In this document: one piece after another, positions 25,180 through 32,685 of the stretch | How the letters are laid out: each line of letters begins with the position of its first letter | Numbering within the stretch: position 1 is the stretch's first letter | Assembly: GCA_030041495.1 (NCBI GenBank) | Contig: JASHNT010000093.1 | Location: 1-53,028, forward strand | Direction of reading: 5' to 3' | Length of the DNA stretch: 53,028 bases | Origin: Bryobacteraceae bacterium | Lineage (GTDB): Bacteria; Acidobacteriota; Terriglobia; Bryobacterales; Bryobacteraceae | Made by a program: the position numbers and the translations under genes | Notes under the pieces: model-generated | Databases searched by the model: none | What the model saw: only the letters and a program-made list of their open reading frames with translations | What the model was told of the DNA's origin: nothing

Positions 25180-26526
25180 TTACCCTAGGAAACCGATATT
25201 GGAACTCGAAAAATTCGCCAGGTTCGGAAATACCGCAGCCAGCGCCGAAGCCGGGATGCCGAACCAGTTGCACAGCGTCGCTCCATATTGATCGATGGAA
25301 ATGGTCGGAATCCAGCGCCCCCGGACGTCCGTATCATTGGGCCCGCCGAGGACGAACTGCGGGAAACTGCCGAAGATCTGGCCGCCCTGGACCGCCCCAC
25401 CAAACACCAGATGATGGCTGCCCCAAGCGTGGTCCGTGCCGTCGGTGGTGGTGGGTTGGAAAGTGCGGCTGAAATCGGATTCTGTGAAGGTGGTCACGTT
25501 TTCCGTCACGCCCAGCTCCTGCGTGGCCGCATAGAACGCGGAAAGAGCGCCGTCCAATTGCGGGTAGAGAACGTTATGCGTCTCCAGTTCACCGGCGTGG
25601 GTATCGAATCCGCCCAGGGAACAGAAGAAAATCTGGCGCGTCATGCCCAGGTACTGTTGCACCTGAATGATCTGCGCTACCTGCTGTAACTGCGCGCCTA
25701 GGCTGGTGGCAGGGAACTGGGTTTTGAGCGGCGTGGACTTGGCCAGCGCCGCGCTTAACGCGTTGGCGTCGGACATGCTATTGGCCAACGTAGCGTCAGC
25801 GGCTTGCACCAGGGAGATGCTGCTGCCGTCGGCGACCAGGCTGGTTAGCGCGTTCAAGCGCGCTTGGGAAGACGCAGAGCTATTGAAGCCCGCCAGTTGC
25901 AACGATTGCCCCGGTCCCAACGCCACGGGCTGCGTGGAGACCCCCGCGCCTTCCAGAACATTGCCCGCGACCGAAAAGAACGGGGGAAAATTCGTGGAGT
26001 TGACGCCAGCCTGTGCCAGATAGTCCGCGACGCGTCCGGCCCACCCGGTCGGGCTGTGGCCCTGCGCAATCGAGGTTTGCCACGCGATCTGCTGATCGGG
26101 ATGCGAGAACAGATTCAGGGGAAGATCGGCGGCGTCCTGCGGATTCTGGTACTGCGTTTGCGTCAGCGGCTGGATCAGCGGCCCGACATTCGCCACTACG
26201 GCCAGCTCCTTGCTGCCATACATGCTGCCGATGTTGGGGAGCTTGCCATGGAACGCCACGGGAGGTCCCTGAATGCTGGGGTAGGATGCGGTGAGCTGGG
26301 ATGAGCTCAGCGCCAGGCTCCCGCGGATGGATGTGTACTGCGCGAAGCTGGAATCTTGCGGGATCACGGTGTTGTTGGAGTCGTTGCCTCCAAACAGGAA
26401 CACGCATACCAGAGCCTTGTAATTCCCCGGGCTCTGCGCCAGCGCGGGAAGCAGGCCGAAGGGACGCAGGGCTAAGGAGCCCACGGCGGCGGATCCGACT
26501 CGAATGAAGCTGCGGCGTGTAAACAT
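25180..26526 (-). CDS. DUF1501 protein exported by the Tat pathway
   Basis: The 448-residue protein begins with a twin-arginine signal ([10 protein letters not shown]4-R5) and hydrophobic stretch, so it is exported folded. The body has DUF1501 hallmarks: [20 protein letters not shown], a [11 protein letters not shown] segment, [20 protein letters not shown], and [12 protein letters not shown] followed by [13 protein letters not shown]. The family is related to alkaline-phosphatase/sulfatase-type hydrolases by fold; no substrate is known. An AAGGAG ribosome-binding site precedes the ATG, and the gene lies ten bases after DUF1800, its usual partner. Confidence 0.93.
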   Translation of the reverse strand: MFTRRSFIRVGSAAVGSLALRPFGLLPALAQSPGNYKALVCVFLFGGNDSNNTVIPQDSSFAQYTSIRGSLALSSSQLTASYPSIQGPPVAFHGKLPNIGSMYGSKELAVVANVGPLIQPLTQTQYQNPQDAADLPLNLFSHPDQQIAWQTSIAQGHSPTGWAGRVADYLAQAGVNSTNFPPFFSVAGNVLEGAGVSTQPVALGPGQSLQLAGFNSSASSQARLNALTSLVADGSSISLVQAADATLANSMSDANALSAALAKSTPLKTQFPATSLGAQLQQVAQIIQVQQYLGMTRQIFFCSLGGFDTHAGELETHNVLYPQLDGALSAFYAATQELGVTENVTTFTESDFSRTFQPTTTDGTDHAWGSHHLVFGGAVQGGQIFGSFPQFVLGGPNDTDVRGRWIPTISIDQYGATLCNWFGIPASALAAVFPNLANFSSSNIGFLG

Positions 26527-26536
26527 CGTGGGCTCC

Positions 26537-28090
26537 TTATTGAATCACTTGGTACTCGGCCGAGGTCAGCACGGCGTAAAGCGCCGCCTGGACCTTCGCC
26601 ATGGGCGTGGATTGCGCATCGATTGCTGCCGTGGCGCTGGTTTGAAGCTGTGAAGACATCCCGCTGCGCAGAAAGATGCGGGCGATGTAGTCGAGCAGTG
26701 TGCTGTCGTCGCCGGCGTAAGACAAAAACGGCTGAAGGTCGATCTTGACGCCGGGAATAGTCCCGTACAGTAGTTGGTTCACGGTGTCGGCGCGATTCAC
26801 AGCCGTTTGCGTGGTGTAAATCTGGAATTCGGGACCCAGCAGGCCCTGCTCCGTGCGGTATTGCGGAGAGAAGTAGCTGAACACGCTCGGAGCGTAAAAC
26901 AGTTCCTGGCTCATGTTCGTGGTAGCGGCGTTGATTCCGTTGGAGGCGCCGACGGTCGCGTTCAGGCCGCGCAGGAGGTCGCTCATGAACAAAATCGGCT
27001 CACGCAGATGGCCGAAGTTGGCCGTGACCGACGCAGGCGCCGCGTCGCCCGCGCGCGCTTCCGGATCCGTCAGGATGGCGGTGATCACCGCTTGCAGATT
27101 GCCCTGCACGCCCGTGCCGTCGTTATCGAATACTTGCGAGATACGCTGCACGTAGTCCGGGCTAGGATTGCTGGTAACCAGGTGCTGGATCAATTGCTGG
27201 CATACGAACGGCGCCATGGTGGGTTGGGCCATCAGCGCGTCCAGCAGCGAATCCAGATCCTGCTCCGCGGTTTGTCCGGCGGGAAGCGTGATGTTGTTGA
27301 AGATGGTCTTGGCAGTGGTGTCGTGTTCGGATTCCACCGGAATCATCTGGCCAAAATAATAAGGAGGATTCGAAACCTTCGCGGTTGCGCCCGGAGCGGT
27401 GGGATACGTCCAGCCCGTCACCACTTTCGCCATATTGACCACCACAGTCTGATCGTAGGTGGCGACAGGGTTATTGTTGGAATCCAGCACCGGCGTTCCG
27501 TTCAGATTCAATTGCGTCAAGCCGAGAGTGAACAGTTGCATCAGCTCCCGGCCGTAGTTTTCATTCGCGGAGGTCCCCTTAGCCGGGTTGGCCTTGAAAT
27601 TATTGACCATGTTCAAATACGAGCCCATGGCGGGGCTTAGGGTCACGGCCTTGATCAGATCCTTGTAGTTGCCGAAAGCGTTGTCGCGGAAGATCCTCCA
27701 ATAAGGTGGATAGGCATAGGCGATGGGCAGACCGGTAGTGGCAGACACCACCCAAATCTGGCTCAGCGCGAACGCCACTCGTTGGCGGAGTTGATCGCCT
27801 CCCGTCACGGTGTTCACGAAGAAGGCTGCTTGTACGGGAGCAAGGTTCTCGTTGAAATTGCCTTTGGCGTTGTCGATGGGCTGGTCCGGGAGGTCGGAGG
27901 TGTTCAAGGCGAACTGCGAAGCCAGCCATCCGTTGATTCCCATCTCTTGAACCTGCTCAATCGAGCCCGGCGTCGGGCCCCAGCTCGCCTGATCCAGAAA
28001 GCGTGCGGCTTCGCGCGCCGAAACGGATTGTCCGAAGCCCGGCGCAGCGGCCAGCAATGCGGTTATTGCGAGGGAAAGCAAAAGTTTCAT
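26537..28090 (-). CDS. DUF1800 secreted protein
   Basis: The 517-residue protein has a Sec signal peptide (KLLLSLAITALLAAAPGFGQ). It shows the DUF1800 pattern: REAARFLDQASWGPTPGSIE, then NENYGRELMQLFTLGL, MAKVVTGWTYP and CQQLIQHLVTSNPSPDYVQR. DUF1800 and DUF1501 are found together in Acidobacteria, Planctomycetes and related groups; the biochemical role is unknown. A GAGGTGA ribosome-binding site lies seven bases before the ATG. This is the first gene of the leftward run. Its upstream region holds a 16-base perfect palindrome (28117-28132). Confidence 0.93.
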   Translation of the reverse strand: MKLLLSLAITALLAAAPGFGQSVSAREAARFLDQASWGPTPGSIEQVQEMGINGWLASQFALNTSDLPDQPIDNAKGNFNENLAPVQAAFFVNTVTGGDQLRQRVAFALSQIWVVSATTGLPIAYAYPPYWRIFRDNAFGNYKDLIKAVTLSPAMGSYLNMVNNFKANPAKGTSANENYGRELMQLFTLGLTQLNLNGTPVLDSNNNPVATYDQTVVVNMAKVVTGWTYPTAPGATAKVSNPPYYFGQMIPVESEHDTTAKTIFNNITLPAGQTAEQDLDSLLDALMAQPTMAPFVCQQLIQHLVTSNPSPDYVQRISQVFDNDGTGVQGNLQAVITAILTDPEARAGDAAPASVTANFGHLREPILFMSDLLRGLNATVGASNGINAATTNMSQELFYAPSVFSYFSPQYRTEQGLLGPEFQIYTTQTAVNRADTVNQLLYGTIPGVKIDLQPFLSYAGDDSTLLDYIARIFLRSGMSSQLQTSATAAIDAQSTPMAKVQAALYAVLTSAEYQVIQ

Positions 28091-28116
28091 GAACGCGTCA
28101 CCTCGTTACGCTCCAG

Positions 28117-28132
28117 AACTCCTTAAGGAGTT
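28117..28132. repeat. 16-base perfect palindrome between divergent genes
   Basis: AACTCCTTAAGGAGTT is a perfect palindrome located 27 bases upstream of the DUF1800 start and about 154 bases before the CheY-like start. It could be an operator for a dimeric regulator, or a small hairpin (loop TTAA) in the DUF1800 leader. A T-rich stretch follows on the plus strand, but no plus-strand gene ends here, so a terminator role is unlikely. Confidence 0.45.
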
Positions 28133-28285
28133 GCTGTTTTCTAGAACACCGGACACCGGAAAAAGTGTCACCAAAATCTTCAGGCACCCGCGAGCCCCTC
28201 ACAACCCCGCTTTCAACGCCGATATGGGGTTTGAGTGCGCTGGGGCCTTAGAACCGGCCCGGCAAACCAAAGGGGGAGGTGTCCG

Positions 28286-28657
28286 GTGGCGTTGGACATA
28301 ATGATCGTCGATGATTCGGCAGCGATCCGCAAGATCCTGCAAAGAGTGCTGGCACAAGCGGGCGTAGCCCTGGGAACGGTGCATGAAGCCAATGACGGCA
28401 GTCAAGCACTGGAGCTGCTCAAGACCAATAAGGTATCGCTGATCCTCTCTGATATCAACATGCCCAATATGGATGGCATCGAGCTTCTGAGCCGGTTGAA
28501 GGCCGATGCTGAGTATAAAGCCGTGCCGATCGTCATGGTCACTACCGAAGGCAGCCAGACTCGCGTGATGCAGGCCCTGGAACTCGGCGCCGCCGGATAC
28601 GTCCGCAAGCCGTTCACGCCGGAACAAATCAAAGAGAAATTGGCCGGGGTGATCTAA
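28286..28657 (+). CDS. Single-domain CheY-like response regulator
   Basis: I start at GTG 28286 because a strong GGGGGAGGT ribosome-binding site lies just before it. The 123-residue product is only a receiver domain: acidic pair D9/D10 (IMIVDDSAAIRK), phosphorylation site D56 (LILSDINMPNMDG), the switch Thr in MVTTEGS and K108 in YVRKPFTPEQ. There is no output domain, so it should act by protein contact as CheY does. The CheX-type phosphatase gene begins five bases after its stop and is its likely partner. No kinase or flagellar gene lies nearby. Confidence 0.9.
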   Translation: MALDIMIVDDSAAIRKILQRVLAQAGVALGTVHEANDGSQALELLKTNKVSLILSDINMPNMDGIELLSRLKADAEYKAVPIVMVTTEGSQTRVMQALELGAAGYVRKPFTPEQIKEKLAGVI

Positions 28658-28661
28658 CGCC

Positions 28662-29186
28662 ATGCAACCGTTGCGAACCGATGAAGTCTCCACCATGATC
28701 GTGACCGCGACCAGCGAGGTTTTCGGCACCATGCTGAACCTCCCGCTAGAGACCGAGCCGTCTCGTCAGGAGCCGGTTCACCCGGCCACTTATGACGGCG
28801 TGGTGGCGCTGATCGGCGTGGCAGGGCCGTGGACCGCCACCGGCCGCATCTCCTGCTCGCCTGAATTCGCGTGCGTGATGGCCGGCGCGCTGCTGATGTC
28901 TCCTTATTCAGAAGTGGATGAAGACGTCATGGACGCCGTCGCCGAGGTTTCTAATATGGTGATCGGCAACGTCAAGACCCTGCTCGAGGAGCGTGTCGGA
29001 CCACTGGCGCTGAGCATTCCGGCGGTGATCTACGGCCGCAGTTACAGGACCCGCTCGGCCGGCGTGATGGAGTGGACTGTTGTTCCGTTCCGCTGTGGCG
29101 ATCAGACGCTCGAGGTGCGCTTCAACCTCATGGAAACCCCGCGCGCCCTCCGAGGCATGATGCGCCCGGAGTATCTTCATGTTTAG
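28662..29186 (+). CDS. cheX: CheX-type phosphatase of CheY-P
   Basis: The 174-residue protein has the CheX fold pattern and the active-site motif ExxN: E95 and N98 in AVAEVSNMVIGNVKTLLEE, close to the positions reported for the Thermotoga CheX. Upstream parts include TSEVFGTMLNLPLE and YDGVVALIGVAGPWTATGRI. Family members remove phosphate from CheY-type regulators. It is paired with the receiver gene before it (five-base gap). Its stop codon TAG is part of a TAGTAT hexamer that may serve as the -10 element for the next gene. Confidence 0.85.
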   Translation: MQPLRTDEVSTMIVTATSEVFGTMLNLPLETEPSRQEPVHPATYDGVVALIGVAGPWTATGRISCSPEFACVMAGALLMSPYSEVDEDVMDAVAEVSNMVIGNVKTLLEERVGPLALSIPAVIYGRSYRTRSAGVMEWTVVPFRCGDQTLEVRFNLMETPRALRGMMRPEYLHV

Positions 29187-29195
29187 TATGGCTAC

Positions 29196-29993
29196 ATGAA
29201 GATCTCTCGAAGAGGACTGTCCCCGCGAAGGTCATCATGGACGGCTGCGGCCCTGCTCGCGGTATCCGCCGCGGCGGCGCACGCCGCGCAAATCACCGTG
29301 GTCACCTCCGGCGCATTCACCGCCGCGTATAAGGAATTGGCCCCCGAGTATGAGCGCGCAACCCACAACCACTTGCTCAGCGAGTTCGGCGCATCCATGG
29401 GAACTACGCACGATGCCATCCCCATGCGCCTCGAACGCGGCGAGGCGATTGACGTGGTCATCATGGCCTCCGACGCGCTCGACGATTTGATCCGCCAAGG
29501 CAAGGTGCAGGCGGGCAGCCGCGTGGACTTGGTACGTTCGCGCATCGCCATGGCGGTCAAAGCCGGCGCGCGCAAGCCGGATATCTCTACGGTGGACGCG
29601 CTCAAGCGCGCGCTGCTGGAGGCGAAATCGATCGCGTATTCCGATAGCGCCAGCGGCGTGTATCTCTCCACAGTGTTGTTTCCAAAACTGGGCGTCGCGG
29701 AGCAGATCAAGGAGAAGTCGCACAGAATCGACGGCACGCCTGTCGGCGAAGCGGTCGCGCGCGGTGACGCCGAAATCGGATTTCAGCAGATCAGTGAGCT
29801 AATGCCGGTGAAGGGCATCGACATTGCCGGCCCTCTGCCGGAAGGCGCGCAGAAGATCACCATCTTCGCGGCGGGAATCACCGTTTCTTCCAGGCAGCCG
29901 GAAGCGGCGAAGGCTCTGATTGAATGGCTGGCTTCGCCCGTTGCGCGCCGCGCCATCTCCAAAAGCGGCCTCGATCCGGTTACTGCCCGCTAA
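29196..29993 (+). CDS. Periplasmic molybdate-type ABC substrate-binding protein (ModA-like)
   Basis: The 265-residue product has a signal peptide (SWTAAALLAVSAAAAHAAQ) and a type II binding-protein body: ITVVTSGAFTAAYKELAPEY, GASMGTTHDAIPMRLERGE, IDVVIMASDALDDLIRQGKV, SIAYSDSASGVYLSTVLFPK and IGFQQISELMPVKGIDIAG. It belongs to the ModA-like branch that often stands alone without ModB and ModC; none lie nearby, so its ligand may not be molybdate. A TAGTAT hexamer (29184-29189) lies six bases before the ATG. Its stop overlaps the convergent MFS gene by four bases. Confidence 0.8.
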   Translation: MKISRRGLSPRRSSWTAAALLAVSAAAAHAAQITVVTSGAFTAAYKELAPEYERATHNHLLSEFGASMGTTHDAIPMRLERGEAIDVVIMASDALDDLIRQGKVQAGSRVDLVRSRIAMAVKAGARKPDISTVDALKRALLEAKSIAYSDSASGVYLSTVLFPKLGVAEQIKEKSHRIDGTPVGEAVARGDAEIGFQQISELMPVKGIDIAGPLPEGAQKITIFAAGITVSSRQPEAAKALIEWLASPVARRAISKSGLDPVTAR

Positions 29994-31333
29994 GCCTGGG
30001 ATTCCAGCGCTTGGTCGAACGCGCCGGCTTCAATCCGCTCGCAGTCTTTGCGGTAAGGGCCGTAGGTGTAACGGAACGCCACCAGCATCAACACCGCCGA
30101 CGCGCCCATGGTGATCGCCAGGGACGCGCCGATCATCCCCGGATTGTGAAACAGGCGGTCGTTGAAATAACCGGGCAGCAGCGGCCCCAAGCTCAGCCCG
30201 CCAAGATTCAGCAGGAAGAGATAGAACGCCGACACCTGCCCGCGCACCTGGTTAGGAAAAATGCGCTGCAGCGCCGCCGCCGAAGTTCCCATCGCCAGCG
30301 ATAGAAAAAAGATTCCTGGCGCCAGCAAAAGCAGCGTCCATAGGGGCTGCGGAGCCAAATACGCGGCCGGCATCACCAGCGTCCCGATGCCGCTCACCAC
30401 GCCCACGCGCAACGGACCTTCGGCGATCCCGCGCCGCTGCCATCGGTCGCTGAAGCGGCCTCCCGCGTACATTCCGGCGCAACCAGCGGTCAGCAGTAGC
30501 AGCGCCAGACCCCGTCCGGATTGGCCCGCGGTCCAGCCGTAGACTCGTTGGAGATATGTGGGCGTCCACGAAATCAGCGCGTAACTGGGCACCGCCTGAA
30601 ACACCGAGCCGAGCGAAATCCCGATCAGCGACCCGCGGCGCAGGCTGATTTCGGCGAAGGCGGCTCGAAGGTCGAGACTGGTTTGCCCAGCGCTCGAGCG
30701 CGCCAACCCGCGCCGCACCGGCTCACGGATCGTGTAGCACAGCAGCGCGAAGAGAATGCCCGGGACTCCCACGATCAGGAAGGTGATTCGCCACGCCGCT
30801 AGTGTGCCCAGCACCGGCACAGTCACCGTCGGCGTGTGCGCCAATGCGTCGATCACCGATCCGGTCAGCAAAAGCGATGCGCTGGTGCCCAGAAATACGC
30901 CCATATAGAAGACGCTGATGGCGACGCCCAGGCGCTCTCGCGGAAAATAGTCGGAGATCAGCGAATACGCTGAGGGAGACAGCGTCGACTCGCCCACGCC
31001 TACTCCCATCCGCGCCAGAAACAACGACCAGAAGCTGCCGGCCAGGCTGCACAGCGACGTGAAGAAACTCCATAGCACCACTCCCGCCGCGATCAGGTTG
31101 CGGCGGCTGCGCGTGTCCGCGATGCGCCCGATGGGCAATCCGACCAGCGTGTAGAACAACGCGAACGCCAGACCCTGCATCAGACCCACTTGCGTGTCGC
31201 TGATGCCGAAGTCGCGCTTCATGGGCGCCACCAGCAGGCTCAGGATCACGCGGTCCATGTAGGACAGCATGTATATGGCGGTGAGCGCCAAGACTACATA
31301 CCAGGCGTAGCGAGGCTCCGGGGCGCGGTTCAT
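29990..31333 (-). CDS. MFS transporter (Spinster-like)
   Basis: The 447-residue protein has about 12 transmembrane segments and family phrases: YMLSYMDRVILSLLVAPMKR, DFGISDTQVGLMQGLAFALF, PIGRIADTRSRRNLIAAGV and GVGVGESTLSPSAYSLISDY. This branch moves sugars acids, sphingolipid-like or other organic molecules; the substrate cannot be told. TACACT (31346-31341) lies seven bases before the ATG, fitting a leaderless start. It follows the small HTH gene by 67 bases on the same strand, so partial co-transcription with the KdpE-box unit is possible. Confidence 0.85.
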   Translation of the reverse strand: MNRAPEPRYAWYVVLALTAIYMLSYMDRVILSLLVAPMKRDFGISDTQVGLMQGLAFALFYTLVGLPIGRIADTRSRRNLIAAGVVLWSFFTSLCSLAGSFWSLFLARMGVGVGESTLSPSAYSLISDYFPRERLGVAISVFYMGVFLGTSASLLLTGSVIDALAHTPTVTVPVLGTLAAWRITFLIVGVPGILFALLCYTIREPVRRGLARSSAGQTSLDLRAAFAEISLRRGSLIGISLGSVFQAVPSYALISWTPTYLQRVYGWTAGQSGRGLALLLLTAGCAGMYAGGRFSDRWQRRGIAEGPLRVGVVSGIGTLVMPAAYLAPQPLWTLLLLAPGIFFLSLAMGTSAAALQRIFPNQVRGQVSAFYLFLLNLGGLSLGPLLPGYFNDRLFHNPGMIGASLAITMGASAVLMLVAFRYTYGPYRKDCERIEAGAFDQALESQA

Positions 31334-31400
31334 CCTAAAGAGTGTATAGAAGTCGCCGCTGCAACGCAGGCGCCAGGCCCGTGCAAGCCTCTGGGTGGCT

Positions 31401-31832
31401 TCAAGCCAGCGCCAGCGCGGCTTCCGCCTCGACCTCGACTGGCTGAAACGCGACGCGAGGCGTGACGGAAATGAGCGGGCTCAAGACCTCTTGCGGAGGA
31501 ATCACCTGCAGGTAGCCGAGCGCGACCGCGTGCCGGCGCCACTCGCTCACGATCTGCCAGATGTGCTGGCGCGTGACGCCGTAGCGCTTGGCGATCCGGT
31601 CGCAGCTCCAGCCCCGCACAAAATACAGCAGCACCATATGGCATTGCTGTTGGCCGGGCGCGTGCTTTATGAACACCGGAACCTGCGACGGGAAAGTGAC
31701 CAGATTCGCGCGGATGGCCTCCTGAAGCTGATCGAGACGAAGCTTGTTCAGATTCAGGCCGAGACTCAGGTGGCCGAGGATGCCACTTGGGACTTGGCCG
31801 CCCCGGGCTTGAGGCCGGCTCCCTGTCAGCAT
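31401..31832 (-). CDS. Small helix-turn-helix protein linked to KdpDE
   Basis: The 143-residue protein has a helix-turn-helix core at about 66-100: MVLLYFVRGWSCDRIAKRYG and VTRQHIWQIVSEWRRHA, similar to sigma-70 region 4 or transposase-type HTH units. A basic N-terminal part and an Ala/Glu-rich tail flank it. It sits 91 bases after kdpE on the same strand. Its own promoter element (31840-31875) matches those of the kinase and porin genes, with the presumed -10 box only seven bases before ATG 31832. That conserved promoter supports a real gene, although an overlapping plus-strand frame also exists. Function unknown; a DNA-binding partner of the KdpDE-like system is inferred. Confidence 0.65.
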   Translation of the reverse strand: MLTGSRPQARGGQVPSGILGHLSLGLNLNKLRLDQLQEAIRANLVTFPSQVPVFIKHAPGQQQCHMVLLYFVRGWSCDRIAKRYGVTRQHIWQIVSEWRRHAVALGYLQVIPPQEVLSPLISVTPRVAFQPVEVEAEAALALA

Positions 31833-31839
31833 GAACAGC

Positions 31840-31875
31840 AGTCTGCGCTGAAAGTCGTGAAAAAGGCATAAAAAT
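31840..31875 (-). promoter_or_regulatory. KdpE-type box and promoter of the small HTH gene
   Basis: On the minus strand the element reads TTTTTATGCCTTTTTCACG, followed 17 bases after TGCCTT by the hexamer CAGACT (31845-31840). It aligns without gaps to the elements before the two porins and the kinase. CAGACT ends seven bases before the start codon, so the transcript would be leaderless. Confidence 0.65.
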
Positions 31876-31923
31876 AGCGCTCTTTCGCGAACTAAGCCAT
31901 TGAAAAAAAGAAGAATTTAGTGT

Positions 31924-32685
31924 TTACAGCATCTTGGCTTCGACTTCCTGCGCCGTCGGAGCTTCCGCCTCGGAGGGATTGCGGAAACGGTAGCCAACCC
32001 AAGGCTCGGTCAGGATGTAATCGGGCTTGGCCGGATCGTCCTCGATCTTCTTGCGCAGCATGCGGACGTAGGAACGCAGGTATTCGAGTTCGTTGCCGTA
32101 TTCCGGCCCCCATACCGAGCGCAGCAGCTTGACGTGCGTCAAGGGCGCGCCCTGGTTCTGCATCATGTAGGCCAGCAACTCGAATTCTTTGGGCGACAGA
32201 TGCACCTGTTTGCCGGAGCGCCACAAGATGCGGCGGTGCAGGTCCATGGCCAGTGAGCCGGCCTGCAGCACCTGCGGTTCCTGGAGGTCGATGGCCCGGG
32301 TGCGGCGCAAAACCGCTCGCAGCCGCGCGATCAGCTCGCGCAGCCGGAACGGCTTGGTGACGTAATCGTCCGCGCCGGCTTCAAGCGCGTGCACTTTGTC
32401 GTCTTCCTGATCGCGCACGGTCACCATCACGATCCCGGCGCGCGGGGTCAGATCGCGGATGCGGCGGCAGGTTTCGATGCCGCCCAGGCCGGGCATGTTG
32501 ATGTCCAGCAACACCAGGTCGAAGCTGCGGGTTTGCGCCGCCCCCAGCGCTTCCTCGCCGCTGCGGGCTTCCTCCACCGAGAAGCCGCAGGCAGTCAGCG
32601 AAGTGCGCAGGACTTTGCGCAGGGATGGTTCGTCGTCCACCACAAGGACATTGCAGGATGCCACGGCCACTTGGGGGATAGTCAT
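31924..32685 (-). CDS. kdpE: KdpE-like OmpR-family response regulator
   Basis: The 253-residue regulator has a receiver domain (D17/D18, phosphorylation site D61 in LLDINMPG, T89, K111 in YVTKPFRL) and a winged-helix output domain with the KdpE-typical stretch LLRSVWGPEYGNELEYLRSY followed by VRMLRKKIEDDP and YILTEPWVGYRF. It overlaps the kinase gene by four bases (ATGA). In E. coli KdpE activates the potassium pump operon; here the candidate targets are the elements at 31840, 34243, 34522 and 37443. A tail of about 15 Ala/Glu-rich residues is extra. Confidence 0.85.
   Translation of the reverse strand: MTIPQVAVASCNVLVVDDEPSLRKVLRTSLTACGFSVEEARSGEEALGAAQTRSFDLVLLDINMPGLGGIETCRRIRDLTPRAGIVMVTVRDQEDDKVHALEAGADDYVTKPFRLRELIARLRAVLRRTRAIDLQEPQVLQAGSLAMDLHRRILWRSGKQVHLSPKEFELLAYMMQNQGAPLTHVKLLRSVWGPEYGNELEYLRSYVRMLRKKIEDDPAKPDYILTEPWVGYRFRNPSEAEAPTAQEVEAKML

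Noticed and set aside
31395-31871. Plus-strand frame overlapping the small HTH gene
   Set aside because: No recognisable domain. The minus frame has an HTH and a conserved promoter element.
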